From: Gnetum montanum | Taxonomy: Eukaryota > Streptophyta > Gnetopsida > Gnetales > Gnetaceae | DNA: 64,000 nt | Assembly: GCA_015680685.1 (NCBI GenBank) | Contig: MNCI01007580.1 | Coordinates: 493,409 to 557,408 of the forward strand | Reading direction: 5' to 3' | Part shown: positions 11,899 to 22,600 of the stretch, piece by piece | Layout: every line of letters begins with the position of its first letter | Numbering within the stretch: position 1 is the first letter of the stretch | Made by a program: the position numbers and the translations under genes | The notes under the pieces: generated by a model | The model's input: only the letters and a program-made list of their open reading frames with translations | What the model was told of the DNA's origin: nothing | The model's database searches: none

Positions 11899-14653
11899 AT
11901 GGCCCCAAAGCATAGATAATAAGAAGGTCCCTCTCAAGGTGTGTTTAAGCAACCCAGGAAAGGTAGAGGATAGATGCCTATCGAACAACATGCAGAGAAA
12001 GAGGAGTAATCATTTAGTATCCATCAAGAAGACTCTGCCACTGTGCAATCAAGACAGGCAGAAGGTGGAGTTGTTGCAGTGCCTGAACAGGGACAACACC
12101 TCATGTTGCCCCCGGAGTGTGTCCAGGCCATCCGTGAAAAGTCCACATCAGTTGTCGTGATCGTGGAATTGAACTTCGGACCTTTCATAGAATATGCTCC
12201 CAAGGCCATTAGGGATCACCTCAAAGGGTCCCCATTAGGGCCCATCCTCTTCGAAAGTGGTGCCTGGTACTTAGGAGAAACGTACCAATTCTGGCACAAT
12301 AAAGAAGAAGGCACCACAATTAACATTTGTGGTGTGTCTGTTGACTTCTCAATCCAAGCTATTTCGAAAGTGTTAAACCTTTCGAATACAGGGCCAAAGG
12401 TTGCTCGCTTGTCCACTCGCTTTGATGCTGATGTGCGTAAGGTTTGGTTAGATAGGGCGTACAGTAAAGAAGATAAGATCTATGGAGAGTTGATGTTGGA
12501 AGAGAGAATTTACTTTAAAACTGGAACTTATCACATCTTCCCTACAAAAGGACTAAATAGAATTTCAACATATGCAGTAAGAGGAAGTGTGATATTGATG
12601 GGAAAGGTTAATGCTAACTTGCCTCATCTATATTTCATGGAGATCTTAAGGCGCTTTGAAGAACGTAAGACAGGGAAGTTTGCGTTGCCCTTCTCTTGTC
12701 TCATCAAGAAGCTGTGCAAGCGTGTTGGCATTCGGAGATACACTAATGATGTCCTTAGAAAAGCCCAAAATGCTTTATACGCTGAACTGCTGAAGCCACC
12801 AGCTACAAGGAAGATTGCTGGTGAGACGTTGGGGCCAAAATAAGAGCAAGAATAGACAATAGGGCCCACTACAACTCAACTTGCAGGGCCCAGCCAACCT
12901 CTAAGAATGGGACCCAGTCAACAACAAGAAGCAGGGCCTAGCACGAGCCAGCGAGATCAACCACCACTACTGTAGGACTATCGATCATCAATGAGCCATC
13001 CTAGGGCCATTGTTGAGACAGTCAGTTAGGGAAGTCATGATGATGCAAATCTCTTTCGCGTCATCGATGATATCGTATGGCCCATTGTATCTATAGATTG
13101 TGCACGGGGTGAGGTGTCCATTTAGATAGGAGGAGGGGAGAATTATTGGTCACAACAGATTTCAAGGAACACTGCATCCTTTCAGGTGCAACTAGAGACT
13201 GGTGAAGGAGCCACAGTGGTGGTCATGCAACACTAGGATGCAGCAGGAGCAGCAAATGTTGTGCCACCGGCAGATTTCACAGGAGCACGGGATGCTCAAA
13301 CTCTTGCCAGTCCCTCAATGACTCCTGCAGAGCATGAGGATGTGCTTGATCGATTGCTACAAACAGGATAGGTGATGACGTCCTTGTTTGACATTCCACA
13401 AGATGTTACGATAGCACAATTAGATCTCATCTCCACCAAAGGAAAGCTGGTCATGACAGAGATGAGGGTCGAGCACGCAGAAATAGAAGTCGCAAGATTG
13501 CAAGAAAGGCTCGTAACCCTGTAGGCCACACAGTGGGATCCCTCTCAATTTGTTCTCGTAGACCAGCTGGACACCTTCAGGATTGAGCAACTCAACAATT
13601 TGTTGATGGAAAATAAAAGGGTGGTAGAGGAAAAAGAGAAGGTCGACTGGAATGCCTCTATGGCACAAGCACAAACTTACGCACACGTCAAGGCACTCAA
13701 GGCCTTACAAGAAGAAAATAAACAGCTTGTTGCTGACAATCTTCGATTGACCTTTGTGGAAAAACAAAAGAATGTTCTTGAAGAGCATTTTCAACAACTG
13801 CGAGAATAACTAATCAGGGTCAATCAGGACATAAACCGTTTGGCCAGGGAAAATTGAACCCTCTCAATGGAGGAGGTATGCGTCATTCGTCAGAAGACGA
13901 CCATTGAAATAAGCACATGGCAAAACAAGGCCAAGCAGCACGAAAAATCAAAAGAGCACTTCCAAGACCAAGTGGGAATGTACAAACAAATCATCGAGAA
14001 GGAGATCCATATGGCCAAGGCCCACATCAACACTTTCAGTGCTTCACACACTGATTGGCGGGCCATATTGGACACATGCATTTGCCCACCAGGCAGAACT
14101 TAAGAGCTGGGACTTGTAGATTCAAGATCTTACAAAATACATGGAGTTGCCAAATCTAAGGTATGCCAATCTAGCCATGTTGACAGTAGGCTGCTCAAGG
14201 ACAAAGCTCGAGAAGCAGGTAGCTACCACCTATGGCAAATATGAAGCAGAATTTGTAGAAAACAATAAGACGTTGCAGAAGCTGGAAGTTGCAAATTCTG
14301 AATTGGAGGTGGTTAAAGCAAGCTACCAAGGACAAAAAGATGTCGCAACAGACTTGGCTCAAAGGCTTACAGATTTTCAGGAGTGCAAAGACAAAGCTAG
14401 AGCCTACGAGGAGGAACGACAGTTGTTTGTGGCCTGGTACGTCAAGGCAAACACAATGTCTTCACAACTACCATGCCCATGGGAGGTGTTGACTCTATCA
14501 AACATTAGAGCATCAGCATGGACGACACAGGACCCTCGAACTGAATAGGAGAAACTCCAGGTACTACTTCAACGTCATCACCTCTCAAAACCTAGAGTGT
14601 AGGACAAGGGAAAGCAACCCATGGAGGAGCCCCCGCCACCAAGAACCACATGA
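11899..14653 (+). pseudogene. ORF3 of element A: plant-transposon-type domain plus long coiled coil
   Basis: A nearly continuous frame of about 900 codons runs from ATGGCCCCAAAG to a TGA at 14651-14653. About 17 in-frame stops are present; all but one are TAA or TAG and each is one C-to-T change from CAA, CAG or CGA. One single-base frameshift lies near 14070-14090. Residues about 75-290 (12121-12780) resemble the N-terminal domain annotated in plant retroelements as 'putative plant transposon protein': a FSIQAISKVLNL helix, then ISTYAVRGSVILMGK and LPFSCLIKKLCKRVGI. A Gln/Pro-rich linker and a long Glu/Lys/Gln-rich coiled-coil region (about 13430-14480) follow. Position and probable splicing recall env, but no membrane segment was seen. 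Function unknown. Confidence 0.75.
12043..12843 (+). CDS. Intact 266-codon section of ORF3 (conserved domain)
   Basis: This is the longest uninterrupted stretch of ORF3 and holds its whole conserved N-terminal domain. It opens in frame with the upstream ATG at 11899, and the first codon here is GTG, so it is not an independent gene start. The block IVELNFGPFIEYAPKAIRDH recurs in C at 26755-26952 (minus), and the LCKRVGI block recurs in Z at about 1975-2035. Preservation in three elements shows it was a genuine coding part of the family. Confidence 0.6.
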   Translation: MQSRQAEGGVVAVPEQGQHLMLPPECVQAIREKSTSVVVIVELNFGPFIEYAPKAIRDHLKGSPLGPILFESGAWYLGETYQFWHNKEEGTTINICGVSVDFSIQAISKVLNLSNTGPKVARLSTRFDADVRKVWLDRAYSKEDKIYGELMLEERIYFKTGTYHIFPTKGLNRISTYAVRGSVILMGKVNANLPHLYFMEILRRFEERKTGKFALPFSCLIKKLCKRVGIRRYTNDVLRKAQNALYAELLKPPATRKIAGETLGPK

Positions 14654-14829
14654 GTTCCACCCAATTTTGTAATTTTAGGAATTTTTCATTTTTTTCGTGT
14701 TGTGTCCAATTTTGTTATATTGAGTCCTCCATTGCGACATGAATAGATTCCCTGTCAGTCAATAATCTCATACCTATCCACTGTGTAATCAATGGGGCTT
14801 GTTCTCATTTTGACTCGAAGACAAGTTTT

Positions 14830-14846
14830 CATTCAGCCGTGGGGTA
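14830..14846 (+). promoter_or_regulatory. 3' polypurine tract region of element A
   Basis: ATTCAGCCGTGGGGTA directly precedes the 3' LTR. Equivalent CATGGGGGTA-type tracts abut the 3' LTRs of Z, B and C. Confidence 0.6.
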
Positions 14847-15752
14847 TGATGAATCGTGATTCATCTTGTTGCGATATTGGACCCACGATATCGAATACGC
14901 AATATCGGGTATGCGATATCGCATCCAACAATGATATCAGATCTGCGATATCGTGGTTCCTACATGGGCCTATAAATACACATGTAGGCACATGGGATGG
15001 AAGTCATTAGTCCTTAGCCTTTCTGTCAGTTTTAAGAGTCAAGTTTAGTGTAAGATCTTTTTGTCAGTTTTTCCTCTCAACTCTCTTCTCCCAGTGCATG
15101 CCTGCAGTGTGATGAATGTAATTGTACGACATCCTTTATTCGAGTGTGACGTACTTGGACACGCACATGACCAACAATAAAGATCGAGATTACTTCACCA
15201 TTGTAGCATTCACTTAGTTTAATTATTTAATTGTTATTGTTATTTATTGCTTTCGTAGTTAATATCTCTTCACCCTAAACTCCTTAAACATGGAATGAGT
15301 ACGACTTAATCACAGGCATTTAAGTCTGACTACTTGGTAACCTGTAGCATACCTAGGATCTACGCTTAGTAATCCCAGTAGTAGTCGTGCACGAGGTCCA
15401 AGATGTGTACGGATAATTAAGGAATAGATGCTCATCGCACTTAGACTAGCTTAGATTCTCTCCCCCTATTTCCTCTTAGCATAACTCTCTCTCCCTTTTC
15501 CTCCTAGCTTAGCTAAGATTATCTTCCATCACCTTCAGGAGTAGCATTAGTTTAAGAACACATCATACACCTCACTTTGGACTAAACCATACATGACAAA
15601 GCAATTACTAGTCCAGGTGGGAAAATAGCGAACTACGATCAGCGAGTAACGATCTAGATACCACAACTAGCCCGTCTGCGAAGTTTGATCGGATTGTGCG
15701 TGAAACACTTGTATTCGTATGGTTGAGTGTAGGGGTACCTTGCCACTCATCA
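14847..15752 (+). repeat. 3' LTR of element A
   Basis: Starts TGATGAATCG, ends CACTCATCA, 906 bp, followed by target duplication ATTCA. U3 holds a GATATC palindrome array (14870-14956). TATAAATA is at 14971-14978 and AATAAA at 15176-15181. The segment 15266-15311 is present here in the same orientation as in the related solo LTR E, so the opposite orientation in the 5' LTR is the derived one. Confidence 0.93.
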
Positions 15753-15757
15753 ATTCA

Positions 15758-18290
15758 CTTCTTTTACTTTTTAAAGTGAACCCTGCTTGTAAAATTCATA
15801 GCCTATTGTTTGTTCATTGGTCCATGTGGGTTTGTAACCATTTTGATTTGTTTATTTACAATTGTCAAAACTCTAGAAAGAAGAAAAATCAAAAACACCA
15901 TGACATGTAGATTGAGTAGAGCTGATAGATACATGTTGAATTGTGAGGGATTAGTGGCTTGAAGGTTTGGATCATGACTTGTATAGATAGTGAGCTTTTT
16001 GCTTCTCAAATTGTTAAGACTTAGATTTAAGCTTGATTACTTAGGTGGAATCATTTGAAGAGGTTACGCTTTCACTCATCTATTAACCCTTCAAGCAAGA
16101 TGAACATTATAACTGTAGATGATGGTCATAGCCAACCCCCTTTAACTGGAACAAGTTTAGGATTAGGATGATAATGACATCTTGGATTGATAGAAAGTTT
16201 CTTGCTTCTTAGATCTTAAGATTTGGATTTAAGTTTTGATTAAAGCCGCTAGAGAAAGGTTAGACTTATGCTCATCCATCCACCTTTCTAAATCCCTGTC
16301 TTGACCCTTTTAAAACCCCATCTTGACGGCGACAAGCATTCGTCCCTTTTGTGATTCTTCCACATGCGTGTTGCATCGCTGAGATCCGTGAATTGCGGAG
16401 GATTTATGTCAACCAACAAATGAAAGGGACTTTTTTGTTTCTGGTTATGTTCTACGAGCATGGAATCTAAAATCAGTGCTTCCAAACTCTAAACCGCCGT
16501 CTGAAATTTTTGCAATTGACGGTATACAAGGTAAAAGCAAAGCTTTGATGAACACACCAGCATGCATCAAAATCCTGTCATTAGACCTCTGTAATTAAAT
16601 GCACCTGGACCAAGTACTAGGACACGATATCTTTTAAAAAAGCCCTTCAGCAGCAAATTTACTTTTCTCAGATGGTATAACCTGAGTCCAAACCTGCTCA
16701 GCTGGACAATCCTAACGTTGCACTCTTCTGTTTGGTTTTAAGAAATTTTGTTTCTTAAATTATAAGACAAATCCATCTAGCACTTTCCTGTTTGGCTTTT
16801 GTTTCTGTAAGGCCTAAGATAAAAAAAGGTTAACCTTTCACTCATTTTTACTCCATCTTGCTTTAACAAAATGAACATTGATCCTCCACGGAAAGACCTT
16901 TTAAAGGAGTAAACCTGAAATCCTGAATTAGCAGGTAAAAAACTTGCTCATACAATCCAGATTTAATTATGCCTATGCCCAAGCTTTTTAAAATGGTTTC
17001 TTATGAGATAAGGTGTTTGGATGAATTTACCGGTTGAATTTGCAATTGCGATTATATGCTGTACTGAGAATTTAGCTCATTAACTCTTCTTTAAACCTGC
17101 TGGGTATATCTAGGTGAAATCTATGTATCAACGTTGTTGAAAAGCGTTGTCGCCATTGCCATTGTGCTCTATTTGTAGAAATTTGGTCGCAATCCCATTT
17201 CCTGAGAGCACTGCTCCAACTTATTTTGGCGAACATAGTTAAAAACAAAATGCAACGTAGTTATCTAGCAACAAATACAATGTACAGAGGCTCGCTAAGG
17301 GTAAGAATCCAAAAAGGGATAACACTACGGTTCCTATCCTCAGCTTCGCAAATTCTAACATCTTGAAGGAGAGAAAGTTGATGGCGTTTAGGTTGTATCT
17401 TTTAGCTAAAACCATCAAATCTGAGCATACGGTGAGTTGGTAACCACCAAGAAGGAAGTTCGTTGAAACATTTATCTGAAAATCGTGGCAGCCATCTGAC
17501 CATAACAAATCATCTTTGCTGATTACCTAAAGAGACAGTCCACGTGAATAAGAGACGCCACCATGATAATGTTTTCCTCCGAAAATATCCGTCTTATTTT
17601 GGAAAAGCAAAAAGAAGACTAAATCATTCGGTACATTTGGGCAACTTCAGCAATGCAGACAAGAGAATTGTAAGAGGCATATGCACGTAGTAGCTCTCTA
17701 ATAAGAAAATCTGAAATACTTCAAAACCTGCACCGGCAATGCCATGGGTTTTTGCTCTTCGCTTGCAATCGCATATGTATCGGATAATCTAAAACTGCAA
17801 ACTAAAATTTTGTAAGTCTGTACACCCACTAGCTCTATTGTACAGTTAAAAAAACACGCTGTGAGTTCTAAAATATCATAATTATAAATATCGGTGTTCT
17901 TGATAACATTTAGAATAAATCATCAGAATTTGCATAAACGTGGTGTTCATCTTTAATACAATGCTATTTGTATTGCACACCCAGCATATTCCAAATAATC
18001 AAACATAAAAATTAAGGTAATGTAAAAAACATGGTCACAGAAAATGGAAAATCCAGATTCATAACCTCCTCAATTCATTATAGATCGTTCCAAGAAAATA
18101 CTTCTATCCACAACATGAGAAGAAGCTTACAGGCGTACTGATCAGCGGATTTGTGGCGGACTTTTGCGGTTCCCATCTGCGGCATTTCATCAGGGACGGC
18201 CGGCCGGCCAGTTCAACGTTTATAGAACAGCAGCGCATCCCTCCTCTAATTTGATTATATTGGACGATGATACTGTTGAAAAGCCATGCT
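15758..18290. other. 3' flank of the RKF3-like gene, no recognised gene
   Basis: Contains scattered copies of a short dispersed repeat with the core GGTTAGACTTTCACTCATCC (near 16057, 16257 and 16828), also abundant at 52200-52990. Open frames at 16288-16485 and 17239-17508 (minus) have no recognisable motif and are probably chance. A CGGCCGGCC-rich spot lies near 18199-18210. Confidence 0.5.
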
Positions 18291-18293
18291 TTC

Positions 18294-18760
18294 TTGCTCA
18301 GCCCTCGGCCCTTACAGAGATTTTTGAGAAGAAGCCGAGAACCCTGTAACACTCTCATTCGCATCATAGGATAGGATCTATTATTGTTCAGACTCAAAAA
18401 AACTGACAAAGCACAAAGGATTCTACAAATTCACCAAGCACCAGTGAGGCACAAAAACAAATTATATGACCAAGCACAAAGGATTCTACAAATTCACCAA
18501 GCACCATTGAGGCACAAAAACAAATTATATGCCGTAAAGTCATAATGCGATCTCTGGTGGGTAATCCCTTGAATCTAACTCCCACTAAACTGATATTCAT
18601 CACTTGCTCACCCCTTAGCCCTTACATACATTATTGAGCTTGCAAGAGCCCTGCTCAGAGTTGCTTTAGGAAAAGCTCAGAGAATTTTAATACTCTTGTT
18701 CTGCAGCATTGCTTTTTCATAGAATAGGATTTACTGCTCAGATATCATGAAAAAAATAAA
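18294..18760. repeat. Diverged tandem duplication, about 310 bp apart
   Basis: The stretches starting TTGCTCAGCCCT (18294) and TTGCTCACCCCT (18604) align for more than 100 bases, including an ATAGGAT(C/T)TA segment. A shorter 63-bp duplication lies between them. Confidence 0.6.
18409..18531. repeat. 63-bp tandem repeat, two copies
   Basis: The unit starting AAGCACAAAGGATTC occurs at 18409 and 18472 with only a couple of mismatches. Confidence 0.9.
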
Positions 18761-18782
18761 GACCGACTCCACAAACTGTCCA

Positions 18783-19127
18783 TGCACAAATACAAACTCC
18801 ATAAATTAATCAAGCACAGCATAGAAAACAAATACATGAGTATGCATGCAACTCATCTTCCGTGGTTCATGGCATAAGTGCACTCTTTTTGAGCAATACA
18901 GGCTCCAGAAATTAATCAATTACAGCATAGAAAACAAACACATGAATATACATGCAACTCATCTTCCAGCTCCTAGCTGCTTTCAATTCTAAGATGACAT
19001 GGCATAAGTGCACTCTTTTTGAGCAATACAGGCTCCAGAAATTAATCAATTACAGCATAGAAAACAAACACATGAATATACATGCAACTCATCTTCCAGC
19101 TCCTAGTTGCTTTCAATTCTAAGATGA
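18783..19127. repeat. 130-bp tandem repeat, two near-identical copies plus a worn third
   Basis: The unit starting CATGGCATAAGTGCAC occurs at 18868 and 18998 with about one mismatch. A partial, more diverged copy precedes it (18783-18867). It lies about 500 bp beyond the stop codon of the RKF3-like gene. Confidence 0.88.
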
Positions 19128-19607
19128 CACAAACTTCAGTGAAAAATGATGTAATGTTGTAATATGATGTAAATAAAATTGCTTCCTGCCTTTTTCTACA
19201 TTAGAGCACAAACTGTATTAAAACCTTCTGCTTGAATACGCGGTAAATACGCCTATGATTTTACTGCACTTTCTCAAAACAAATATTCCATTTTCTCTCC
19301 CAACAAATATTCCATTTTCTCACCCACTTTCCATCCATTAATTGCATGATGTTGATAAAACACAACACTTGGTCCCACGAAACATTTCATTTTCTCACCG
19401 GAATCAACCACAAAAGGCAGAACAGAGTTTCCAGAAGGGGAAAAAAAAGCGGTGTGTACCTTTCCGACCGGGCAATCAATCTCGTGGTATCCAACAACAT
19501 CTGTGTTTTACTGTGATGCTTATTTGGCTACTTCTGCAATCCATGTGTCGTTGTAGTTGGATAAAGTTAGGCGGATGATGATGATGAAGATGATGATACT
19601 GTGATGG

Positions 19608-22600
19608 TCACAAAGCAGCAGCAGCGGAAGTTGGGGTGGTGGCGGTGGAGGAGGAGGAGGCATGGAGGGAGCCCTGTGTGCCATAAGACTGGTACCCAGT
19701 GGGGCTGGACAGCTGCTTGGCGGAGCCACAGCCGGAGTCGCCGTCGTCAGAGGAATTGAAGGACCGGTGAATATCGGCGAGGTCGGTGATGATGGGGATG
19801 GGCCGGTCCGGCACATGCGGCACGGGCACGTCGACGCATTCGAGGATGTTGAGGACCTGTTCCATGCCGGGCCGGCACTGCAGCTGCGGGTGGGCGCACA
19901 GAAGCGCCAGCAGCACCAACCGTTCCATGGACTCCGGCGGACCCGTGCCGCGGACGCCCGTCTCCACCACTTCTAGAGCTCTGCGTCGGCGAACCAGATC
20001 CCATGCCCAGTCCGTGATATGGAGCTGAGCCTGCGGAGGCGTGGCCAGGCCCAGGCCCAGGCCCAGGCCCCGCTGAGAAGGAGAAGCGGCGCCTGCGAGG
20101 GCTTTTCGGCCGCTGAGGAGCTCCAGGAGGACGACGCCGAAGCTGTAAACGTCGCTCTTGTCGGTGAGCTGGCCGTAGAGCGCGTACTCGGGCGCGAGGT
20201 AGCCCAGAGTTCCGGCGACTCGGGTCGTGACGTGGGAGACACCCTCCGGCGCGAAGCGGGCGAGGCCGAAGTCGGCGACCTTGGCGTTGAAGAGGTGGTC
20301 CAGCAGGATGTTGCTGGCCTTGATGTCCCTGTGGATGATGGCCGGCTGCACCTCGTTGTGCAGGTAGGCCAGTCCCCGAGCCATTCCCAGCGCGATCCGG
20401 CACCGCGCCGGCCAGTCCAGAATGCATCGCCGGCTGACGCTGCTGCACAGGGGAAATTGATGAATAAAATCAATGTAAAATAGCGATGATGCCAATAGTC
20501 CCTCCCTGAGAAAACTGCCGCTGAAATTGAAACTGAAACTGAAGCAGAATAAAAACAAACTCCAGAAGTTGCTGCTGAAGTTAAAGCTCAATAAAGCTTT
20601 ATATTGCTTCTTTATGAAGTATGAAAATAAACTCTACAAATTGACATGTCTTAATGGGGTAACTAAAACAAATCATATAAGGTTTTTTTCTGCAACATTG
20701 TAATGCTGTCTCAAATAAGCAGCCATAGAAAACTAACAAGTCATCTAATGAAAGCAATTCCTCCACAAGGGGGCTGGCACAATTTAAGGTGTGCTCTTCT
20801 TTTTAAAGGGCTAGCATAATCTTAAGGTGAACTCTTCTTCTCAGGCGGTTTAAATCTTTCTTTCACCCTCAATTCTAAAATGAAATTTTAAAGGGCTAGC
20901 ATAATCTCAAGGTGAACTCTTCTTCTCAGGCGGTTTGAATCTTTCTTTCACCCTCAATTCTAAAAATGAAATTGACATTTCCTTATAGGACTTATTAGAA
21001 TAGTAGCTGAGAGACATTGAGCTTCTGCCTGGCTTCTGCATCTAATTTATTATCTCTAAAAATAAAATTGTTTCTTACCCTCTACATTACAATACCTTCT
21101 AGTTAACTATCTTGTTTAGGATTTTGCTGCTGTCCTCTTCTTATAAAATAATAATGCAAATGCAAATTGACTCTTCATACAAAACCTAATTAGCAGGTAT
21201 GCAAATAGCTTCTTGCTAAGAAAACCTAGTCTTGTTTGTAGAAAATTTAATCTGTTCACTAAGCAATGAAACTCTTGATCCTAACATAGAATATACCATT
21301 GCAAATGAATGACCCATTACATAGAAAACCTAATATGTTCACAAGGCAATGAAAGTTAGATGTACTGATATAAATTGGCAATGCCAATAACCCTTTGCTT
21401 AGAAACCCTAATCTATTCAATGGAAGTTAATTGTCCTGACATAGAATAGCAATGCAAACAGCCCTTTGCTTAGAAAACCTAATCTGTTCAATGAAAATTA
21501 AATTGTCCTAATATAAAATAGGAATGCAAACACCCCTTTGCTTAAAACCTAATCTGTTTGTCCTAAAGTATCAATGTGAATAGCCCTTTGCATAAAAAAC
21601 CAAACCCTAACCATGAAAGTTCATTGTTTTAAACGTCTCTTTGCATAGAAAACCTAATCTCAGTCACAAAAGTTCACTGTTTTCAATGTCCAGCTGAACC
21701 AAAATATCCAAATTTACAAGCAGACATTACCAATCACAGGTTTAACAATCACTAGCAGCATTGGAATTTATGCTCGTCTGAGTGAAGTCATTGCGAATTT
21801 TATTAAAACCCTTGGTTTTTTCATAAAAAAATCAATGGTTTTGAGAATGATTTTCGCCGATTGAATAGCAGTTGTAAAGAAGTCCATTTTATCTATACAC
21901 TAATCCCATCAACATATACCAAATGAATGTTCCCAGTTCCCAATTCCCAACTCAAACAAACGGGAGAGAAAACCAAAAAGAAGTTAGGCCTTTACCAAGG
22001 ACTGTTGCCGTTGTCGAACAGATGATCATGGAGGCTGCCGTTGGGCATGTACTCGCAAACGAGGATGCGCTGGTGGCCCTGGATGCCGCCGGCGGAGACG
22101 CAGAAGCCCTTGAGGGCGACCAGATTCCTATGCCGGATGCTGGCGATGACCTCCACCTCGTGGACGAAGCCGGACTCGCCGGCGGCCGAGAAATTCTTAA
22201 ACCGTTTGACGGCCACGGCGCTGCCGTCGGCCAGGACGCCCTTGAACACGTTGCCGTAGGCGCCGGAGCCGAGAATATTGTCGCGCGAGAAATTATTCGT
22301 GGCGTCACGGATCTCGTCTACGCCGAATCGGAGCACGGTGCTGTTAGGGTTCATACTGGACGGCTCCGACGCCGCGAAAGACTTATTGAAGGCTTCGAGC
22401 TGCACTCGCCGTTTGCGCCGATGAAGCCGCCGGCGCACGTACAGGAATCCGAGAGCGCCGACGAGGCCGAGCAGGACCACGGCGGTGCCCATGACGCCGT
22501 AGGCCCAGGCCGGCAGGCCGCCGTCGCCGCTCCCGCCGGCTTCCACGAAGAAGAGGCACCAGGCGGTGTCCGCGTCGAGGGGACCGTAACGGTTGAGCAC

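Larger units (their letters stand above)
6988..15757 (+). mobile_element. Element A: complete Ty3/Gypsy element lacking pol
   Basis: Both ends are visible. LTRs at 6993-7858 and 14847-15752 are flanked by the same 5-bp target duplication ATTCA (6988-6992 and 15753-15757). Inside are a tRNA-Asp-type primer site, a decayed gag, a spacer with a second promoter-like segment, and a long ORF3. No protease, reverse transcriptase, RNase H or integrase can be found between gag (ends about 9979) and ORF3 (starts 11899). It therefore needed enzymes supplied in trans, or lost pol by deletion. Stops in gag and ORF3 show it is now inert. Confidence 0.93.
20443..21995 (-). other. Intron of the RKF3-like gene, filled with tandem repeats
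   Basis: A phase-2 GT-AG intron of 1553 bp. The acceptor is a tandem CAGCAG, so an exon shorter by one codon is possible (start 20442 or 20439). Two arrays are visible: an 85-bp unit at 20801-20970, and a degenerate unit of about 70-80 bp at 21200-21690 built around CTTTGC..AGAAAACCTAATCTGTTCA. Confidence 0.88.

Noticed and set aside
11899-14653. Stops reassigned to Gln (alternative genetic code)
   Set aside because: Host genes here use standard stops, and the TAA/TAG pattern is explained by C-to-T deamination at Gln codons, which also produced CGA-to-TGA.
17239-17508. 89-codon minus-strand frame as a gene
   Set aside because: No start context, homology or repeat support; sequence composition is like the spacer around it.
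18104-18409. 101-codon minus-strand frame near 18.1-18.4 kb
   Set aside because: It covers a diverged tandem duplication and has no domain; likely chance.
19662-20483. Several plus- and minus-strand frames overlapping the kinase C-lobe
   Set aside because: They are out-of-frame shadows of the GC-rich kinase exon; only the frame with HRD, DFG and APE is real.
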